Origin: DAOUAT01 sp964551735
GTDB lineage: Bacteria > Chloroflexota > Anaerolineae > CG2-30-64-16
Direction of reading: 5' to 3'
Assembly (NCBI GenBank): GCA_964551735.1
Contig: CAZKEF010000013.1
Coordinates: 1 to 64,000, forward strand
Length of the DNA stretch: 64,000 nucleotides
Positions 36,440-45,472 of the stretch are shown here, piece after piece. The notes beneath the pieces are model-generated. The model was not told the DNA's origin. It was given only the letters and a program-made list of their open reading frames with translations, and did no database searches. A program made the translations under genes and the position numbers. Within the stretch, counting starts at the first letter, position 1, and every line of letters begins with the position of its first letter.

Positions 36440-36583
36440 CAAAAGATCTTTGAGAATTCGTCCGCAGCGTTGTAAGGAAACGGCCCTCCGCGCCCCTCTC
36501 ACACCCAGGGAGAGGGGCAGGGGGAGCCCTCTCTTCCTGGCTCACCTCTGCGGGGCCGTTGTCCCACCCGGGCGGCGGCCTCG
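36440..36583 (+). ncRNA. Two-hairpin structured element, copy A (candidate RNA)
   Basis: In the 179-bp gap before the O-antigen ligase. From TGTAAGGAA (36471) a long hairpin is formed by AGGAA, GGC, CTCC and GCCCCTCTC pairing with GAGAGGGGC, GGAG, GCC and TTCCT. A second hairpin follows: GGGGCCGTTGTCC with GGCGGCGGCCTC. Copy B at 39373-39520 has the same architecture with different stem sequences. No coding frame fits both. It could be a leader RNA, a terminator complex or a mobile palindrome. Confidence 0.45.
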
Positions 36584-36607
36584 TATGTTTGTGGAACCCA
36601 TACGACC

Positions 36608-37882
36608 ATGATACGCACGCTCAAAGCCTGGGGCGCCTCGCCCTGGTTTCTCCTGATCCCGGTGGCCCTGGCCGCGCCCCCCCTGCTGTTCAGCACCCTG
36701 GCGCCGCCGTGGGCCCCGGCCGCCGCGGTCGCGCTCCTGGCCGCGGCCGGCCTGCTCCGCTGCCTGGCGTCCGGCCGCCTGCTGGGCCACACCCCGGCCG
36801 ATTGGCCGCTGCTGCTGATCCTGCTCACGCTGCCGGTCGGCTTGTGGGCGTCGGCCGACCGCGAGGTCACCCTTGCCCGCACCTACGCCTTCGCCGCCAA
36901 CCTCGCCCTGTTCTGGGCTGTGGCCGGCCTGGCCGCCACGCCGTGGCCGCGCCGCGCCGCGCCGTGGCTGGCTGCCGGCGGCGCGGTGCTGGGCGTGCTG
37001 CTGCTGCTGGGCACGACGTCCAGCGGCGGGAAACTGCCCTTCATCGACCGCGACATCTACGACCTGCTGCCGCGCGGGTTCCGGCCGTTTTGGAACCCGG
37101 CGGGGTTCAACGCCAACCTGGCCGGCGGCATGGTTGCGCTCTTCTGGCCGCCGGCGCTGGCCTTGGGCTTGCACGCGCGCACCTGGGTGGGCCGCAGTGC
37201 CGCGCTGGCCGGCGCCGCGCTGCTGGCCGCGCTGCTGCTGTTGATGCAGTCGCGCGGCGCGCTGATCGGCGTGGCGCTGGCGACGGTGGCTGTGACCGTG
37301 CTGAGCAACCGGCGCTGGTGGTGGTTCTGGGCCGCGGCCGCGGCCGTGGCAGCGGCCGCCCTGGCGCTGGGCCGCGCGGCCGTGACGCCAGATGCCCTCC
37401 TCGGCGCCAGCGACGTCTTGGGCGCATCCAGCCTGCAAGGCCGCGTGGAGCTGTGGAGCCGGGCGCTGTACATGATCCAGGACTTCCCGTTCACCGGGGT
37501 GGGGCTGGGCATGTTCGAGCCGGTGGTCAAGCTGCTGTACCCCACCTTCAGCATCGGGCCGGACACCAGCTTCTACCACGCGCACAACATCTACCTGAAC
37601 ACAGCGGCCGAGATGGGCATCCCGGGGCTCATCGGCCACCTGGGGCTGTACATGGTGTTGGCGATCCTTCTGCTGCGGCAGGCGCTGGCTGCCGGGCCAG
37701 GCCCGATCCGCACAACGGCCATCGGGCTGTTGGGCGCCTTGCTGGTCTTCCTGGCCCACGGGATGTTTGAAGTGATCACCACCGCGACGCGGGCCGCGAT
37801 CGTGGTGTGGGGGCTGTTCGGGCTGATGGCCGCCGTGGGCGCGGCGGACGCCGCCGAACGCGCGCCGGGAGATGCGCCTTGA
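36608..37882 (+). CDS. O-antigen ligase/polymerase-family membrane protein (Wzy_C)
   Basis: 424 residues with about ten to twelve helices and a very Ala/Leu-rich composition. The diagnostic periplasmic block is VELWSRALYMIQDFPFTGVGLGMFE, followed by FYHAHNIYLNTAAEMGIPGLIGHLGLY, in which the conserved His precedes N and L/I as in WaaL/PglL proteins. Short loop segments carry SSGGKLPFIDRDIYDLLPRGFRPFWNPAGFNANLAGG. It either ligates polymer to an acceptor or is a second polymerase beside that at 23387. The two-hairpin element lies directly upstream. Confidence 0.88.
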   Translation: MIRTLKAWGASPWFLLIPVALAAPPLLFSTLAPPWAPAAAVALLAAAGLLRCLASGRLLGHTPADWPLLLILLTLPVGLWASADREVTLARTYAFAANLALFWAVAGLAATPWPRRAAPWLAAGGAVLGVLLLLGTTSSGGKLPFIDRDIYDLLPRGFRPFWNPAGFNANLAGGMVALFWPPALALGLHARTWVGRSAALAGAALLAALLLLMQSRGALIGVALATVAVTVLSNRRWWWFWAAAAAVAAAALALGRAAVTPDALLGASDVLGASSLQGRVELWSRALYMIQDFPFTGVGLGMFEPVVKLLYPTFSIGPDTSFYHAHNIYLNTAAEMGIPGLIGHLGLYMVLAILLLRQALAAGPGPIRTTAIGLLGALLVFLAHGMFEVITTATRAAIVVWGLFGLMAAVGAADAAERAPGDAP

Positions 37883-39363
37883 CGCGCAACCGTGCGCTGC
37901 GGGCCGTCGCGGCCCTGTTGGCCCTGGCCCTGCCGCTGCCGCTGCTGGCCCAATCGCTGTGGATCGACGAAGCCAGCAGCGTCTGGTTCGCCCATCTGCC
38001 CCTGGCTGACCTGCTGCTCCGCCTGTGCGACCCCCACCCGCCCGGCTACTACCTGCTGCTGAAGGGCTGGCTGGCGCTGGGCGAGGCGGAGCCCTGGCTG
38101 CGCCTGCCCTCGGTGTTTGCCTCGGTGCTGGCGGTGGCGCTCACAGCGCGCGCCGGCCACAAGATCCTGGGCGCCCGGGCCGGCGCGCTGGCCGCGCTGC
38201 TGCTGGCCACCTTCCCGCTCCAAAGCTGGTACGCGGCCGAGGTGCGCATGTACGCGCTGGCCCAGGCGCTGGGCGCCGCGCTGCTGCTGCCGGCGTGGCG
38301 CCTCATGTCCACCGACGCGCAGGACACGAGGCCCCGCTGGCGCTGGCTGGCGGCCGGCTTCTGGCTGCTGGCCGTGGCCGCCCTGGCCGTAGACGTGAGC
38401 GCGTCATTGCCCTACGCCGCGCTCCAGTTGTGGTGGCTGGCCCGGGGAAGGCCCCACGCCGGTCGCTGGCTGCGCCTGCAAGCCGCGGTCATCGTCCCCA
38501 TTGCCATCTGGTGGCTGGTCCAGGGGGTTGGGGCAGACACATACCACGCGATCTTCGTGGCGGTGCAGGCCCGGCGGCTGGGGGTGGCGTTGGATCCGGG
38601 GTCGGCGGGGATGCTGCTGCAGGCGCTGACGGCCGCCGCCGGCCTGGCCGCGCTCCTGATGGCATGGCGGCTTGGCGCGGGGCAGGGCCGCCTGACCCGA
38701 CTTGGCGATCGGCCAGCGACGGCTTTCCTGCTGCTGGCCGCCTGGCTGCTGCTGCTGGCCTTCAGCGCGGTCCCCCGGCTCTTCACGGTCAAGCGGCTGC
38801 TGGTGGTGATCCTGCCCTACCTGGCGCTGCTGGTGGCCTGGCGGCTGGCGCACTTCCGGCCGCGCCTGGCGTGGGGCGCTGCCGCGCTGGGCCTGGCGGC
38901 GACCCTGTGGCTGCTGGCCACCTTCCAACGCGAGCCGTGGCGCGAGACGGTCGCGGCCGTAGCCCAAGCCACCCGCTCGTCCCCGGCGGTCGCCTGGGTG
39001 GATGACCTGGCCGTGCCCGCGTTCGACTACTATGCCCGCCGCGCGGCGTCCGAGCCGGGGGGCGTCACCTGGAGCCCGCTGCTGGGCGCCGGCCTGCCGG
39101 CCCTACCCGATGCGGCGCCGCCCCCCGGAGGCGACCTGTGGCTGGTGCTGGCCGAGAGCCCCTACCGGGACCTGCGCGCGTTCCTGCCGGCCGAGTTCCA
39201 CCGGGGCTACCGGTTGGTGGCCGAGCAGCACGCCCCCGGCATCGGCCTGTACCGCTACCGGCGGCTGGCCGAGCCGCTAACCACCCTGCCGGAGCTGGCG
39301 GCGCCATCACCGGAGGCGTTGTGGGGCCTGCAGCTCCCGTCGCCGCTGGCGTCCTGCCGCTGA
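37879..39363 (+). CDS. GT39-like (ArnT/PMT-type) membrane glycosyltransferase
   Basis: About 494 residues from a TTG at 37879 that overlaps the upstream stop by 4 bp (GGAG seven bases before); a longer frame from 37807 is less likely. A GT-C fold: an early helix, then the acidic active-site loop QSLWIDEASSVWFAHLPLADLLLRLCDPHPPGYYLLLKGWL, in which DE and DPHPP match the lipid-phospho-sugar-dependent transferases. About ten further helices and a soluble tail follow. It uses a polyprenyl-phosphate sugar on the outer face of the membrane. Coupled to the ligase. Confidence 0.85.
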   Translation: MTRNRALRAVAALLALALPLPLLAQSLWIDEASSVWFAHLPLADLLLRLCDPHPPGYYLLLKGWLALGEAEPWLRLPSVFASVLAVALTARAGHKILGARAGALAALLLATFPLQSWYAAEVRMYALAQALGAALLLPAWRLMSTDAQDTRPRWRWLAAGFWLLAVAALAVDVSASLPYAALQLWWLARGRPHAGRWLRLQAAVIVPIAIWWLVQGVGADTYHAIFVAVQARRLGVALDPGSAGMLLQALTAAAGLAALLMAWRLGAGQGRLTRLGDRPATAFLLLAAWLLLLAFSAVPRLFTVKRLLVVILPYLALLVAWRLAHFRPRLAWGAAALGLAATLWLLATFQREPWRETVAAVAQATRSSPAVAWVDDLAVPAFDYYARRAASEPGGVTWSPLLGAGLPALPDAAPPPGGDLWLVLAESPYRDLRAFLPAEFHRGYRLVAEQHAPGIGLYRYRRLAEPLTTLPELAAPSPEALWGLQLPSPLASCR

Positions 39364-39372
39364 TTCAGGCAG

Positions 39373-39520
39373 AATTTAGAAAATTGCGCGCTCGATCTGT
39401 AAGGAATCGATCCCCCTGATACCCTCTAGCACTCAAGGAGCGGGATCAGGGGGAGATCTCTTTTCCTGTGCTACCCGCGCGGGGCCGTCGTCCATCTCCC
39501 ACGGACGGCGGCCCTGTGCT
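39373..39520 (+). ncRNA. Two-hairpin structured element, copy B (candidate RNA)
   Basis: Follows the GT39-like gene. From TGTAAGGAA (39398) the first hairpin is AGGAA, GATC, CCCCTGAT and CCC paired with GGG, ATCAGGGG, GATC and TTCCT. The second is GGGCCGTCGTCC with GGACGGCGGCCC, followed by TGTGCTTTT, which would make a good terminator. Flank words (TGTAAGGAA, CAGGGGGAG, CGGGGCCGT) are shared with copy A while paired stretches differ compensatorily. Confidence 0.5.
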
Positions 39521-39540
39521 TTTAACCTGCGGCCCGGCCT

Positions 39541-40035
39541 TCACCCCAGCCGCAGCGCAGCCAGCGCGCTCTCCACGCTGACCGTCGGGCTGACGTTGTA
39601 CTGCACATCTGCGATGTTGCCGGCCTCATCCACTACGAAATGGGAGCGGACGATGCCGAAGTACTTCTTGCCGTACATGCTCTTCTCGCCCCAGACCCCG
39701 TACAGCTCGGCCACCTTGTGCTCCTCGTCGGCCAACAGGCGGAACGGCAGGTCGAACTTGGTGCGGAACTTGACGTGGCTCTTCACGCCGTCGGGGCTGA
39801 TGCCGAACACCGCCGCGTTGCGCTCGTTGATCTCCACGTAGTTATCGCGGAAGCCGCACGCCTGGGTGGTGCAGCCGGGCGTGTCATCCTTGGGGTAGAA
39901 ATAGAGCACCACGCGCTGCCCGCGCAAGTCGCTCAACCGCACCGCGGCGCCATCATCGGCCAGCAGCTCGAAATCGGGCGCCGGGCTGCCCACGGCCGGC
40001 ACGTTCTCGGGGAGGGAAGTTTCTTTTGTCGTCAT
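39541..40035 (-). CDS. bcp: Thiol peroxidase of the Bcp/PrxQ type
   Basis: 164 residues. The peroxidatic Cys is in FYPKDDTPGCTTQACGFRDN, with the second Cys five residues on, the 1-Cys/atypical 2-Cys arrangement of BCP. GSPAPDFELLADDGAAVRLSDLRGQRVVLYF precedes it. It reduces hydroperoxides using thioredoxin in the cytoplasm. ATG at 40035 follows AGGAG. A TATAAT on the minus strand (complement of 40148-40153) may be its promoter. Divergent from the gntR gene across 264 bp and convergent with the polysaccharide locus. Confidence 0.93.
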   Translation of the reverse strand: MTTKETSLPENVPAVGSPAPDFELLADDGAAVRLSDLRGQRVVLYFYPKDDTPGCTTQACGFRDNYVEINERNAAVFGISPDGVKSHVKFRTKFDLPFRLLADEEHKVAELYGVWGEKSMYGKKYFGIVRSHFVVDEAGNIADVQYNVSPTVSVESALAALRLG

Positions 40036-40215
40036 GTCTGTCTCCTTCGCTGATTGCAGATGAGTAGGGGCGCACCCTCGCGGTCGCCCTGATGGGCAGG
40101 CGCAAGACCGTGCCCCTACCCCGAATTATTGAGAAAATACAAATGAGATTATACAAACATTAGACAGCGAGTTAAGCAGGGATGCATACAATTCGCGCGC
40201 CGGAAGGTTTCTTAC

Positions 40216-40244
40216 TTGCCAAGACCGCGGATTCGTGATACCAT
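40216..40244 (+). promoter_or_regulatory. Promoter for gntR-korAB
   Basis: TTGCCA (40216-40221) and TACCAT (40239-40244), 17-bp spacer. AT-rich partial palindromes after it (AATCCAATTGATT, 40251-40263) could hold the operator of the regulator, unproven. Confidence 0.45.
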
Positions 40245-40299
40245 CTGGATAATCCAATTGATTCGATAAATCCGAATATTCCGCTTTTGTGATGCTGCC

Positions 40300-41058
40300 A
40301 TGATCCTGTCACAGATCGAATCCGATTTTCTGCGTTATCTCCTGGCGACCGGCTGCCAGCCCGGCGAACGGCTGCCGTCGCTGGGGGAGATCAGCGCGGA
40401 GATCGGCATCAGCACCGGCAAGCTCCGCGAGCAGTTCGAGGTCGCCCGCGTCCTGGGCCTGGTGGAGGCCAGCCCGCGGCGCGGCATCCGCTGCCGCAAG
40501 TATGAATTCCTGCCCGCCGTGCGCCTGGCGCTGATGGTGGCCCTGGCGCTGGACCGGGGCGCGTTTCGCGCGTTCAGTGGGTTGCGCATCCACCTGGAGA
40601 CTGCGTTTTGGGACGAGGCGGTCGTCCTGCTCAGCCCCGACGATATCGCCCACCTGCGCGAGTTGGTGGCGCGCGCCCACGAGAAGCTGGCGGACGAGCG
40701 CATCCAGATCCCCTACCCCGAGCACCGGGCGTTCCACCTGGGCATCTTTCGCCGGCTGGACAATCCCTTCGTGCTCGGCCTGTTGGAAGCGTACTGGGAC
40801 GCGTACGAGGCGGTAGAGCTGAACACGTATGCGGATTACGGCTATCTACAGGAAGTATGGAGTTACCACGCGCGGATCGCGGAGGCCATCGAGGCCGGCG
40901 ACTACGCGGCCGGCAAAGCGCTGCTAACCCAGCACATGCAGTTGATTGACAGGATGGGCGTGGCCCACGAGTTTTCATTGACCAGCGAGCAGTTGACCCG
41001 GCTTTCGCGGCCCGTGATGCCAGCGGAAGCCCAAACCTTCAAGGAGAAAGGTGTATGA
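40300..41058 (+). CDS. GntR-family (FadR/FCD-type) transcriptional regulator
   Basis: 252 residues. A winged-helix domain (LPSLGEISAEIGISTGKLREQFEVARVLGLVEASPRRGIRC, residues 25-65) precedes an all-helical effector domain with conserved acidic and His residues (FWDEAVVL, EHRAFHLGIFRRLDNPFVLGLLEAYWD, WSYHARIAEAIEAGD) as in FCD regulators, which bind organic acids via a metal. The stop overlaps the korA start (ATGA). It thus probably controls its own operon in answer to a 2-oxoacid or related acid; that is inference from position. Confidence 0.88.
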   Translation: MILSQIESDFLRYLLATGCQPGERLPSLGEISAEIGISTGKLREQFEVARVLGLVEASPRRGIRCRKYEFLPAVRLALMVALALDRGAFRAFSGLRIHLETAFWDEAVVLLSPDDIAHLRELVARAHEKLADERIQIPYPEHRAFHLGIFRRLDNPFVLGLLEAYWDAYEAVELNTYADYGYLQEVWSYHARIAEAIEAGDYAAGKALLTQHMQLIDRMGVAHEFSLTSEQLTRLSRPVMPAEAQTFKEKGV

Positions 41059-42899
41059 GCAGTGCAGTGCAACCCCTGAGCGGGGACCCTCAAGAAGCTC
41101 CAGCCGGTGCGCGGCCGGAGATCATCAACAACTTCTCGTTGAACATCGCAACCATCAACGGTTCGGGCAGCCAGACCAGCAACGGCGTCCTGCTGCGCGC
41201 CTTTTTCAAGATGGGGATCCCCGTCACCGGCAAGAACCTGTTCCCTTCTAACATCCAGGGCTTGCCCACCTGGTACGTCATCCGGTTGAGCAAAGACGGC
41301 TACCTGGCCCATCGCGACCCGTACGAGATCGCCGTGTGCCTGAACGGCCGCACCGTCGCCGAGGACATGGCCAAGGTGGCCCAAGGCGGCATCGTGCTCT
41401 ACGACGACTCGCTGCCCATCGCTGCGCGGCGCCCCGACGTCACCTATTACCCCATGCCGGTCAGCAAGCTGGTGAAGGAGTCCAACCTGCCCTTCGAGCT
41501 GAAGGACTACATCGCCAACATGGTGTATGTCGGTGTGCTGACGCACATCCTGGACATCGAGATGGCCGAGATCGAGGCCGCGGTGTCGTGGAGCTTCGAC
41601 GGCAAACCCAAGCCCATCGCGTTGAACATGGACATGGTGAACCGGGCTTACGCCTGGGCCCAGGCGAACCTGGTGAAGACCGACCCGCACCGCGTGGAGC
41701 GGATGTCCGGCTTCAACGAGGACAAGATCATGATCGACGGCAACACGGCCGCTGCGCTGGGCACCATCTTCGGCGGTGTATCGGTGGTGGCGTGGTACCC
41801 CATCACCCCGGCCTCCAGCGTGGTGGACGCGCTGAACAAATACCTGCCCAAGCTGCGCACCGACCCGGAGACAGGCAAGGCCAACTTCGCGGTGGTGCAG
41901 GCCGAAGATGAGCTGGCCGCGCTGGGCATGGTCGTCGGCGCGGGCTGGGCCGGCGCGCGGGCGATGACCGCGACCTCAGGGCCGGGCCTGGACCTGATGG
42001 GCGAGTTCGCGGGCCTGGCCTACTTCGCAGAGGTGCCGGCGGTGATCTGGGACATCCAGCGCATCGGCCCCAGCACGGGCCTGCCCACCCGCACCAGCCA
42101 GGGCGACATCTCCGCGGCCTACTACCTGAGCCACGGCGACACCCGCCACGTGTTGTTGTTCCCCGGCGACCCCAAAGAGGCGTTCGAGTTCGGCAACACT
42201 TCATTGGACCTGGCCGAGCGGCTCCAGACCGTGGTGATGGTGTTGAGCGACCTGGACCTGGGCATGAACATCTGGGCCAGCGACCGCTTCGAGTATCCGG
42301 AAAAACCGTTGGATCGCGGCAAGGTGCTGACCGTGGAGCAGCTCAAGGAGCTCGGCGGCGCGTGGGGCCGCTACAAAGACGTGGACGGCGACGGCGTCGG
42401 CTGGCGCACCCTGCCCGGCACCCCCGACCGCGCGGCCGCCTACTTCACCCGCGGCACCGGCCACACCGAATATGCCACCTACAGCGAGCGGCCGGAGGAC
42501 TGGGAAAACAACATGCGCCGCCTGGCGCGCAAGTTCGAGACAGCCCGGAAGCTGGTGCCGGCGCCGGAGGTCATCGAGGTCAAGGATGCGCCGATCGGCA
42601 TCATCAGCCTCGGCTCCAACCATCCGGCCGTCCTTGAGGCACGCGACCTGTTGGCCGCGAAGGGTGTGCAGAGCAGCTATATGCGCCTGCGCGCGCTGCC
42701 GATCAATGACGCGGTGCGCGCGTTCATGCACAGCTATGAGCGCGTCTTTGTCGTGGAGAACAACGACGAAGGGCAGTTGCACCAGATCCTCCTCTCGGAA
42801 GAACCGTTGTGCAGCGGCGGGCTGATTTCCGTTTCCCGCTGCAACGGCATGCCATTGACAGCCGAGTGGATCGCGAAGACGATCAAGAGCAAGATGTGA
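41055..42899 (+). CDS. korA: 2-oxoacid:ferredoxin oxidoreductase, fused gamma-alpha subunit (KorA-like)
   Basis: 614 residues. The N-terminal gamma domain (about 1-190) opens with INNFSLNIATINGSGSQTSNGVLLRAFFKMGIPVTGKN. The alpha domain begins near residue 225 (IDGNTAAALGTIFGGVSVVAWYPITPASSVVDAL) and holds AEDELAALGMVVGAGWAGARAMTATSGPGLDLM. Together with KorB it decarboxylates 2-oxoglutarate, or a related 2-oxoacid, to the acyl-CoA and reduced ferredoxin. No delta ferredoxin subunit is nearby, as in other KorAB two-gene types. Substrate assignment is by family resemblance. Coupled to the regulator by a 4-bp overlap; korB follows after 8 bp. Confidence 0.92.
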   Translation: MSSAVQPLSGDPQEAPAGARPEIINNFSLNIATINGSGSQTSNGVLLRAFFKMGIPVTGKNLFPSNIQGLPTWYVIRLSKDGYLAHRDPYEIAVCLNGRTVAEDMAKVAQGGIVLYDDSLPIAARRPDVTYYPMPVSKLVKESNLPFELKDYIANMVYVGVLTHILDIEMAEIEAAVSWSFDGKPKPIALNMDMVNRAYAWAQANLVKTDPHRVERMSGFNEDKIMIDGNTAAALGTIFGGVSVVAWYPITPASSVVDALNKYLPKLRTDPETGKANFAVVQAEDELAALGMVVGAGWAGARAMTATSGPGLDLMGEFAGLAYFAEVPAVIWDIQRIGPSTGLPTRTSQGDISAAYYLSHGDTRHVLLFPGDPKEAFEFGNTSLDLAERLQTVVMVLSDLDLGMNIWASDRFEYPEKPLDRGKVLTVEQLKELGGAWGRYKDVDGDGVGWRTLPGTPDRAAAYFTRGTGHTEYATYSERPEDWENNMRRLARKFETARKLVPAPEVIEVKDAPIGIISLGSNHPAVLEARDLLAAKGVQSSYMRLRALPINDAVRAFMHSYERVFVVENNDEGQLHQILLSEEPLCSGGLISVSRCNGMPLTAEWIAKTIKSKM

Positions 42900-42907
42900 G
42901 GTGAGCC

Positions 42908-43960
42908 ATGGGAGTCACGACTGAAGGGGTTGCAAAGAACGTCACTGTCAAGGTCAACAACCTGGGGCTGGAAAAGGGCGCCTACAAGGGCGCGCCGTCC
43001 ACCCTGTGCAAAGGCTGCGGGCACGACACCATCAGCCAGCGCATCATCAACGTCGCCTGGGAGCTGGGCCTGGACCAGACGCAGGTCGTGAAGATGAGCG
43101 GCATCGGCTGCAGCAGCAAGTCGCCCGCCTATTTCCTGGGCTGGAGCCATGCATTCAACGGCGTGCACGGCCGCATGCCCGCGGTCGCCACCGGCGCGGC
43201 GGTCGCCAACCGGGAGCTCACGATCATCGGCGTCAGCGGCGACGGTGACACGGCTTCCATCGGCACCGGTCAGTTCAAGCATGCAGTGCGGCGCAACGTA
43301 CCTATGGTCTACATCGTGGAGAACAACGGCGTCTACGGCCTCACCAAAGGCCAGTTCAGCGCGACCGCCGACCTGGGGCAGAAGCTGAAATATGCCGGCG
43401 TCAACCTGCTGCCGCCCCTGGACATCTGCATGGAGGCGCTGGCGGCCAACGCCACCTTCGTGGCTCGCAGCTTCGCCGGCGACCCCCGCCAGGTGGAAGC
43501 GCTGCTCAAGGCCGCGTTCAGCCATCGCGGCATCGCCGTGCTGGACATCATCAGCCCGTGCGTCACCTTCAACAACCACGATGACTCCACCAAGAGCTAT
43601 GCGTGGGGCAAGTCCAAGGAGACGCCGCTGAACGAGCTCAACTTCATCCCGCCCTACAACGAGATCACCATCGGCTATTACGAGGGCGAGATGGAGGTGG
43701 CCATGCACGACGGCTCGCGCATCGTGCTGAAGAAGCTGGACCCCGATTACGATCCGACCAACAAGCTCAACGCGTTGATGACCCTGGAGCAGGCGCGGCA
43801 GAACCAGCAGTTCATCACGGGCCTGATCTACATCAACCCCGGCGAGCGGCCCACCCTACACGATCTGCTGCAATACACGGAGACGCCGCTGGCCTTGCTG
43901 CCCGAGGAGAAGCTGCGGCCCGGCCGCGCGCAGTTGGAAGAGGTGATGGCGAAGCTGTAA
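42908..43960 (+). CDS. korB: 2-oxoacid:ferredoxin oxidoreductase beta subunit (KorB-like)
   Basis: 350 residues. Thiamine-diphosphate- and [4Fe-4S]-binding subunit: LCKGCGHDTISQ gives the first Cys pair, SGIGCSSKSPAYF a further one, and GVSGDGDTASIGTGQ then ENNGVYGLTKGQFSAT form the TPP/Mg site. A later Cys lies in DIISPCVTFNNHD. Matches the KorB/PorB layout in which four Cys ligate the cluster. Follows korA closely with GTGAGGTGAG before the ATG. Ends at the terminator at 43988. Confidence 0.93.
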   Translation: MGVTTEGVAKNVTVKVNNLGLEKGAYKGAPSTLCKGCGHDTISQRIINVAWELGLDQTQVVKMSGIGCSSKSPAYFLGWSHAFNGVHGRMPAVATGAAVANRELTIIGVSGDGDTASIGTGQFKHAVRRNVPMVYIVENNGVYGLTKGQFSATADLGQKLKYAGVNLLPPLDICMEALAANATFVARSFAGDPRQVEALLKAAFSHRGIAVLDIISPCVTFNNHDDSTKSYAWGKSKETPLNELNFIPPYNEITIGYYEGEMEVAMHDGSRIVLKKLDPDYDPTNKLNALMTLEQARQNQQFITGLIYINPGERPTLHDLLQYTETPLALLPEEKLRPGRAQLEEVMAKL

Positions 43961-43987
43961 CGCGCCGCCCGGATACGTGAAGGCGCG

Positions 43988-44025
43988 AAAACCCCGAAGG
44001 GCTCTGACGAACCCTTCGGGGTTTT
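43988..44025. terminator. Bidirectional rho-independent terminator
   Basis: A 12-bp GC-rich stem (AACCCCGAAGGG with CCCTTCGGGGTT) extended by A4 on the left and T4 on the right lies between korB and the convergent glutamate dehydrogenase gene. Confidence 0.85.
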
Positions 44026-44060
44026 ATCTTTATACAACACCTATAAACCGGTCACCACGG

Positions 44061-44078
44061 ACGCAATACGCACTGCGT
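44061..44078. repeat. TACTGCGTA-family repeat (copy 1)
   Basis: ACGCAATACGCACTGCGT, just past the gdh stop; GACGCA/TGCGTC at its borders can pair. Confidence 0.5.
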
Positions 44079-44087
44079 CAGCCGCCC

Positions 44088-45350
44088 CTACTTGACCCAG
44101 CCGCGGATAGCCGTGGCCTCAGCCACGCGCTTCACTGCCACCAGGTAGGCGGCCAGGCGGTTGTGCACCTTCCGGGCCTGGGCCATCTCGTGGACGGCAT
44201 GGAAAGCGGTGGTCATCTTGTCGTCCAGCCGTTTCTGGACCTCTTCGATGGGCCAGTAGAAGTTGTAGGCGTTCTGCACCTGCTCGAAGTAGCTGACCGT
44301 GACCCCGCCTGCGTTGCACAGGAAGTCGGGGATCACATACACGCCCTTGGCGAACAGGATCTGATCCGCTTCGGGGGTGGTGGGGCCGTTGGCCAGCTCG
44401 CCCACGATCTTGGCCTTGATGCGGTCAGCATTTTCAGCCTTGATCACATTTTCCAGCGCAGCCGGGAACAGGATGGTGACCGGGAGTTCCAGCAGGTCCG
44501 AATTACTGATGGCAGTTGCACCCGCTTCGGTATATCCCTCAATAATGCGTTTAGGATGCTTCTGCACGTGGGCGGCGATGGCGGGGATATCCAGGCCAGC
44601 GGGATTGTAGATGCCACCGGAGACGTCGCTCACCGCAATCACCTTCATGCCCATCTGATGTCCCAGGATGGCCGCCCATGAACCCACGTTACCGAACCCC
44701 TGCACCGCAACTTCGGCGCCCACCATCTCGATGCCCAGCACCTTGGCGGCCTCACGCACGGTGTACAGGCCGCCGCGCGCGGTGGCATCCCCGCGGCCCA
44801 ACGACCCGAACAGCGGCACCGGCTTGCCCGTGATCACCCCCGGCACATGGCGCCCCATCATGGTCTCATACTCATCCAGCATCCACGACATGATCTGCGG
44901 CGTGGTGTAAACGTCAGGGGCCGGCACGTCCTTCTCGGCGCCGATGAAGTGGGCCACGCGGCGCATGTAACCCCGGCTCAACCGCTCCAGCTCGGCCTGG
45001 GAGAGGGCCGAGGGGTCGCAGACGATGCCGCCCTTGCCGCCGCCCAGCGGGATGTCCACCACCGCCGTCTTCCAGGTCATCCAGGCCGAAAGCGCGCGCA
45101 CGGTGTCAATGGTCTCGTCCGGGTGAAACCGGATGCCGCCCTTGGCCGGCCCGCGCGCGTCGTTGTATTGCACACGAAAGCCCTGGAAGGTTTGATAGGA
45201 GCCATCATCCATCTGGACGGGGATGGAGAAGTGCAGCTCGCGCATGGGGACGCGTAGAAACGCATGCATGGCGGGCGAAAGGCCTAAGATCGCGGCGGCA
45301 TCATCGAGTTGCTGTTGCGCAATGGTAAAGGGGTTCAGTTTGGACGACAT
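44088..45350 (-). CDS. Glu/Leu/Phe/Val dehydrogenase (glutamate dehydrogenase)
   Basis: 420 residues from the ATG at 45350, with AAAGGAG upstream; a longer frame to 45437 is not supported. The catalytic lysine is in PLGGGKGGIVCDP and the glycine-rich dinucleotide motif in VAVQGFGNVGSWAAI. VQYNDARGPAKGGIRFHPDE supplies the substrate-binding lysine. It interconverts glutamate and 2-oxoglutarate, and so meets the pathway of the KorAB enzyme on the other strand. Coenzyme choice cannot be read safely. A minus-strand TATAAT (45443-45448) lies about 95 bp upstream. Confidence 0.93.
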   Translation of the reverse strand: MSSKLNPFTIAQQQLDDAAAILGLSPAMHAFLRVPMRELHFSIPVQMDDGSYQTFQGFRVQYNDARGPAKGGIRFHPDETIDTVRALSAWMTWKTAVVDIPLGGGKGGIVCDPSALSQAELERLSRGYMRRVAHFIGAEKDVPAPDVYTTPQIMSWMLDEYETMMGRHVPGVITGKPVPLFGSLGRGDATARGGLYTVREAAKVLGIEMVGAEVAVQGFGNVGSWAAILGHQMGMKVIAVSDVSGGIYNPAGLDIPAIAAHVQKHPKRIIEGYTEAGATAISNSDLLELPVTILFPAALENVIKAENADRIKAKIVGELANGPTTPEADQILFAKGVYVIPDFLCNAGGVTVSYFEQVQNAYNFYWPIEEVQKRLDDKMTTAFHAVHEMAQARKVHNRLAAYLVAVKRVAEATAIRGWVK

Positions 45351-45442
45351 GAGGTTACACTCCTTTGTGTATGATACTGTATGTATTGTTTTCTTACGGA
45401 TGGGGATAGTGTCTCCGGGCAGGTTATGCCCGAACACGTTCC

Positions 45443-45471
45443 ATTATACACGATCCGAGATTAAGCCCAAA
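45443..45471 (-). promoter_or_regulatory. Putative promoter for glutamate dehydrogenase
   Basis: Minus-strand TATAAT (complement of 45443-45448) with a weak -35 TTTGGG (complement of 45466-45471), 17-bp spacer. It lies just past the stop codon of the upstream amidohydrolase. Confidence 0.4.
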
Positions 45472-45472
45472 T

